Shown: positions 61,201 to 64,000 of the stretch, piece by piece
How the letters are laid out: each line of letters starts with the position of its first letter
How positions within the stretch are numbered: the stretch's first letter is position 1
DNA from: Atherinomorus stipes
Taxonomy: Eukaryota > Chordata > Actinopteri > Atheriniformes > Atherinidae
Direction of reading: 5' to 3'
Assembly (NCBI GenBank): GCA_023101725.1
Contig: JALJCO010000010.1
Coordinates: 1 to 64,000 of the forward strand
Length of the DNA: 64,000 bases
Position numbers and translations under genes: made by a program
Notes under the pieces: generated by a model
Databases searched by the model: none
Seen by the model: only the letters and a program-made list of their open reading frames with translations
What the model was told of the DNA's origin: nothing

Positions 61201-62681
61201 CCAGTATAAACATGGATCACAAAACCCAGATGCAGCACTTCACAGAATGTGAACCAGTGACCATCTCTGATTCAAAAAACTAACACCAGACAGTGTAAAC
61301 ATCCCCGAGTTCCAGTTCCAGAGGTTTGAAGAGATTGAAATAGTGGTGTCTCACATCGTCAGCCCAGGCAACTTCTACATTCAGCATGCTGACTCCGTTG
61401 AGAAGCTGCAGGGGTTTGAGACGCAGTAAGTCCTTCTGCATGAGTCCAGTCTTCCACTTTTCAATGTTCATTGTCTTTCCTGCTTTTTATTGCGCTTGTT
61501 TTTTCTGTCCTGATTTTTATTCTTCCTCATTCCTTTTTTGTCTCATTTGCAGCAGCTGCAAAGCCAGTTGTTCATATGCAGAGCAGAACTGTATCCCAGA
61601 CATTGGAACCCAAGTCATGGGTTGGTTCCCTCAGAGAGATCAGTGGTGCAGGGCTCAGGTGACGAGAATATGTGGAGTAAGCAGAGGTGGGTTTAGTGTA
61701 GTGTAGAGTGATTTTGCAGAGGCATGCCTCTAGATGGTAGCAGTGTCACTTTGCCTGACTGTGGCCACTTGGGAATAGCAGACTTACTTATTTTGTCTTT
61801 TTGGATGCAAGATAACAACGCTGGGAGGGAGGCATCCATCAAGGTGGAGGTTAAAAGGCTGGATTACGGTGACACCGCCTGCCTGTCACTATGTAAAATA
61901 AAGAAACTCCTTCCAGAAATGGCCGATCTGCCACTTCAGGCTTTACAGGTTTCCCTGGCAAATGTGAGTTATTTGCTGCTATAACCTTGATGATGATGTT
62001 TGGCTTCAGACTTCCACTAGTAGATCACTTTCTTACTAGTAGATCAGTATCTCTGAAACTTTCTGTGATCTGCATCCACCATTTGCATACATGGAAATGG
62101 TTAATAATCGGTGCTGTTAATGTAGACTTGATTATTTACATTTGCCCACTTGATTAGTCACAGCTTTATCTTATACACTGATGGAAATTCATTATCGCAG
62201 TTCATGGTATTTTGTCTGTTTCCTTCCCCCCAGGTGACGCCTATCAATGGGAGAGATTGGTCTGAGCAGGCAGTCGGTTGGTTCAAAGCAATGGTGCACA
62301 ACAGGACGCTCTATGCAAGACTTTACCCACAGGGTCCCACACTTTCAGTCGAACTGTTCCTGGAAAAGGGAAAACTGGGAGCTATGAGGTACATAAATGT
62401 GTCTTCATAAATATAAAAAAATGATAGTTGAGAAGTTATATGCAGTCACATAATAATGTCTTTTAAATGTTTTATCTTTGTAGTATAAAAGTTGTTTTGT
62501 TAAGCAATGAAGTACCCCATTGACTGCACATGCTTAAGTGGATCATGCAATGAGAGCCCAATAAGGACCAGATACTAGCTCTATCCTCTTTTCAGGAGGG
62601 GTGCATCACTGTCTTTGAGACTGGCTCAAAATGGACACGCCAAACATAACAAACTGAAGAATGCTGGTCTCATGAAAAAAA
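52153..62681 (+). CDS. Tudor-domain protein, RNF17 (TDRD4)-like, 3' end outside window
   Basis: Exons found: 52153-52293, 57153-57285, 60289-61425, 61553-61686, 61812-61963, 62234-62388 and 62596-62681; the last donor (A/GTAAGT) points beyond the window. About 90 residues of helical, possibly coiled-coil sequence are followed by a low-complexity region and then an extended Tudor domain: VVSHIVSPGNFYIQ, the aromatic-cage WCRAQV, RLDYGDT and a SN-like second half. Such domains bind dimethylarginine on Piwi proteins in germ granules. The domain order and the VSH..FYI segment best fit RNF17, but no RING finger is present in the window; another TDRD family member is possible. The third exon carries a frameshift at an A-run (61,274-61,279): as sequenced, translation stops at 61,281-61,283, before any Tudor domain. 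Confidence 0.7.
52770..53435. mobile_element. Cluster of three palindromic MITE copies
   Basis: Copies at about 52,770-52,985, 53,105-53,215 (partial) and 53,222-53,435 share the AACACACCTGAATC-type core, CTGCAGG words and inverted ends around CCTGAGGACC. They are the same family as 18,041-18,268. A G-run of about 14 sits just left of the first copy. Confidence 0.7.
53601..53952. mobile_element. Inner MITE with AGGGCTGGAC ends
   Basis: Starts AGGGCTGGACAATTAATCGA and ends CCGTCCAGCCCT. The ends are inverted repeats and the interior has ATTAATCGTGATT-type words. About 350 bp, noncoding. Confidence 0.7.
54245..55227 (-). mobile_element. PIF/Harbinger-like element with perfect 38-bp inverted ends
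   Basis: The left end begins CTGTGCGTTCAGACCAAGAG; the first 38 bases match the inverted right end without error. TAA flanks both sides, as expected for the 3-bp duplication of PIF/Harbinger elements. GTCGCT words are repeated in the subterminal parts. On the minus strand, 54,934-54,802 carries a MADF-like relic. No DDE transposase is present. Confidence 0.85.
54802..54934 (-). pseudogene. MADF-like DNA-binding domain relic
   Basis: On the minus strand an ATG opens MTAETLITAVADPPVLYDLT, then a TAA, and the same frame continues LQKKALSWEEVSRAVGLSG up to a GTAAGT donor. The two parts resemble the first helices of a MADF domain (LI.AV...P.LYD ... W..V...LG), which the accessory protein of Harbinger transposons carries. 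One stop codon and no downstream partner exon mean it is dead. Confidence 0.6.
57153..57285 (+). CDS. Tudor gene exon 2
   Basis: Encodes AYKEVHGVLNSSLPASIFSN and further residues to SLKDITV, ending G/GTAAGT in phase 1. Acceptor TGTCTTCCAG. Helical-looking; no named domain. Confidence 0.65.
58387..58948. mobile_element. MITE with CCGTATTTTCCGGACTATAA ends
   Basis: The left end ACCGTATTTTCCGGACTATA and the right end ACTTATAGTCCAGTAAATACGG are inverted. Several GACTTGTA and GTCGC words are inside. About 560 bp, noncoding; a widespread fish DNA-transposon family from memory. Confidence 0.8.
59655..59937. mobile_element. Partial second copy of the 58,387 MITE
   Basis: Repeats the right half of the 58,387-58,948 element (TACTGCC..ACAAATCCTCA, TTAACTTTGGAATTGGA, GAGCGACTTGTTGTC and an end like GGAAAATACAGTA) with many substitutions. 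The left half is missing. Confidence 0.7.
60289..61425 (+). CDS. Tudor gene exon 3, contains a frameshift
   Basis: A 1.1-kb exon. Its first 330 codons are a disordered, S/Q/T-rich region with no recognised domain. At the six-A run 61,274-61,279 the frame runs into TAA; one more A would keep the frame open through SVNIPEFQFQRFEEIE and VVSHIVSPGNFYIQ, the first Tudor strands. Acceptor TTTCTACAG; donor CA/GTAAGT. Confidence 0.75.
61553..61686 (+). CDS. Tudor gene exon 4 (Tudor core)
   Basis: Encodes SCKASCSYAEQNC and GTQVMGWFPQRDQWCRAQVT, the start of the Tudor barrel with the cage tryptophan. The acceptor is a tandem GCAGCAG (NAGNAG), so one serine may be optional. The donor at 61,687 (G/GTGGGT) is preferred over 61,677 because it joins the next exon in frame. 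Confidence 0.8.
61812..61963 (+). CDS. Tudor gene exon 5 (DYGDT strand)
   Basis: Encodes NNAGREASIKVEVKRLDYGD with the canonical DYGDT cage motif, then a helix KIKKLLPEMADLPLQALQVS. Donor AAT/GTGAGT, phase 0. Confidence 0.88.
62234..62388 (+). CDS. Tudor gene exon 6 (extended Tudor, SN-like half)
   Basis: Encodes VTPINGRDWSEQAVGWFKAM through SVELFLEKGKLGAM. This is the SN-like half of an extended Tudor domain. Acceptor CCCCCAG; donor AG/GTACAT. Confidence 0.85.
62596..62681 (+). CDS. Tudor gene exon 7 (end of first extended Tudor)
   Basis: Encodes RRGASLSLRLAQNGHAKHNK and KLKNAGLMKK parts, closing the first extended Tudor unit. Donor A/GTAAGT. RNF17-type proteins have several further Tudor units, which would lie to the right of the window. 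Confidence 0.8.
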
Positions 62682-64000
62682 GTAAGTAGTTACTTTTTTT
62701 AATGTATTCTCTGAGTCATGAATTTACTTAATCCCTATGCAGAAAATTTTGGCGTTTTCCAAAAAGCAACAAAACCTTTAAATGTCATTTGTCATTGTTT
62801 GAAACTATTTAACAAATGACGGCACAAAACATACAATTCAGAGTTTGTCATTTAACCAATCAAATTATTGAAAAAACAAAAAAGAGATGCCAGTAGAACA
62901 CTTGAATAAAGATGGGAGATAGATAGATAGATAAGATAGAAATTGAATTGTGGTTCAAAAGAAATCTTTAAAAAAAACTAAAAAAATAAAACAAACAAGC
63001 ATGGTGGGGCTCCAAAGCTAAAATTTTGTTGAGCAACACTTTGGGGTAATCACTGTGGTAATTTCAATAGGACTATTTGATAAAGGAAAAAATCATTATC
63101 ATGATTATTTTGGTCAAAATTGAAATTTTTTGGTTGTAGGGGTTTTGGTTGTAGGGGGGCCGCATGGAAGGGAATGTAATGCGTATGTGCGACTCCCTTG
63201 GAAGTTGTGTTTAGAAAAATGACAAATCGTTTCAACCCGATTGAGTTTGGAGATCGATTGACATGAAAATTGAAATCACGATCAAATTTTGATTATTGCA
63301 CAGCCCTAATTTTCAAGTATTTTCTTTAATGTTCAAAAAGACTTCTACACCTGTTGACAGCTATTTTGGTCCACTGTTACTGGGAGTGGTGCTCTAATGA
63401 GACAGTTTTTTAAAAAAAATTATTATTATTATTTTTAACCAAAATTCAAAAGCAGTATTTTTTCAAAAAATTATAATTTTGTAAATTTTTACTTATCATT
63501 TTCTTTAGTTTCTTGTTATTTAAATTACTGTTGTGAATTTAGCCTTTCCTTTAATTGGAGGGTATGATTAATTTTGAGGACGACTGTACTATGTACAAGG
63601 CATGTTGAGAGCAGCAGCAATTTCAGAAAAAATAAAAGTTTGTAGCATAAGAAAGAATAAACGGCATTTCAGAAAATCCTGCAATAAACAGATTACTAAC
63701 AGGTGAGGGTGTCAGAATTGGGTATAAAAGGAACATTTGAAGATTATTAATAACAGTTTGTGTTGTGTCTCACCACACTGTCCTAAAACTCTGCCAGTTA
63801 AGTCAAAAACAAGCATGCAAGTAAATAAATGGTAATGGCAGTTACTTTTTGCCAGATTGCAAAGATCTTGGTTCTTTGAACATCTGTGATGTTATGAAAA
63901 AGGTTCTTTGTGCTGAAAATCAAAGATCCACGGACCACTGTTGGTTGGGGACGTGTTTGACCTTCAAGCCACTCATGCAGCACGGCATAAAAAAATCACA
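62682..64000 (+). other. Tudor gene intron, to window edge
   Basis: No further exon is recognised. The stretch holds a GATA microsatellite at about 62,922-62,941 and a rearranged copy of the 5,943 Tc1-like element. Confidence 0.55.
62939..63588. mobile_element. Second copy of the 5,943 Tc1-like element, disrupted
   Basis: Shares CATGGTGGGGCTC, CACCTGTTGACAG and the right end TTCCTTTAATTGGAGGGT ... GACTGTA with the 5,943-6,474 copy. Its left terminal repeat is lost next to the GATA repeat, and an unrelated segment at about 63,058-63,310 ending CACAGCCCTAAT is inserted in the middle. Confidence 0.7.

Noticed and set aside
61677..61682. GTAAGC as the donor of Tudor exon 4
   Set aside because: It looks like a good donor but leaves phase 0 while the next exon needs phase 1; GTGGGT at 61,687 restores the DNNAGREASIK reading.

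Overview
The window looks like teleost fish nuclear DNA. The genes are intron-rich with GT-AG splice sites, and the noncoding DNA is packed with fish-type repeats: Tc1-like, hAT-like and PIF/Harbinger-like elements, LINE relics, palindromic MITEs and microsatellites. The gene order recalls the ectodysplasin (EDA) locus of spiny-rayed fishes. The species cannot be fixed from sequence alone; a percomorph is my inference.

Layout. 1-25,000 is a gene-free upstream desert. It holds repeats and one bizarre compositional block at about 9,860-13,180 (A-rich, then purine-rich, then very GC-rich, then almost pure C). 25,306-37,878 is eda, 8 exons, 370 aa predicted. 38,866-45,665 is a second TNF ligand, tnfsf13b (BAFF-like), 6 exons, 279 aa; its last intron is swollen by transposon relics. 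46,558-48,669 is lrrc32 (GARP-like), 2 coding exons, 650 aa. 52,153 to beyond the right edge is a Tudor-domain germline gene, best matched to RNF17/TDRD4; its 3' part is missing. All four genes are on the + strand, and the first three are separated by only about 0.9-1.0 kb.

How the genes relate. Eda and Tnfsf13b are type II membrane TNF ligands with a furin site and a C-terminal TNF domain. Eda acts in placode, scale, tooth and fin-ray development; BAFF acts on B cells. GARP is a leucine-rich membrane protein that tethers latent TGF-beta. From memory, the threespine stickleback Eda armour-plate haplotype contains the same trio (Eda, Tnfsf13b, Garp), so this looks like conserved synteny. The Tudor gene should act in germ cells in the piRNA pathway and is probably unrelated in function.

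Most notable observations: both alternative donors that would make Eda-A1 and Eda-A2 are present; the Tudor gene has a one-base frameshift in an A-run just before its Tudor domain; an intact-looking Harbinger-type element carries a MADF-like relic; several transposon nests are readable; and the low-complexity block needs verification. No undescribed molecular system could be demonstrated.
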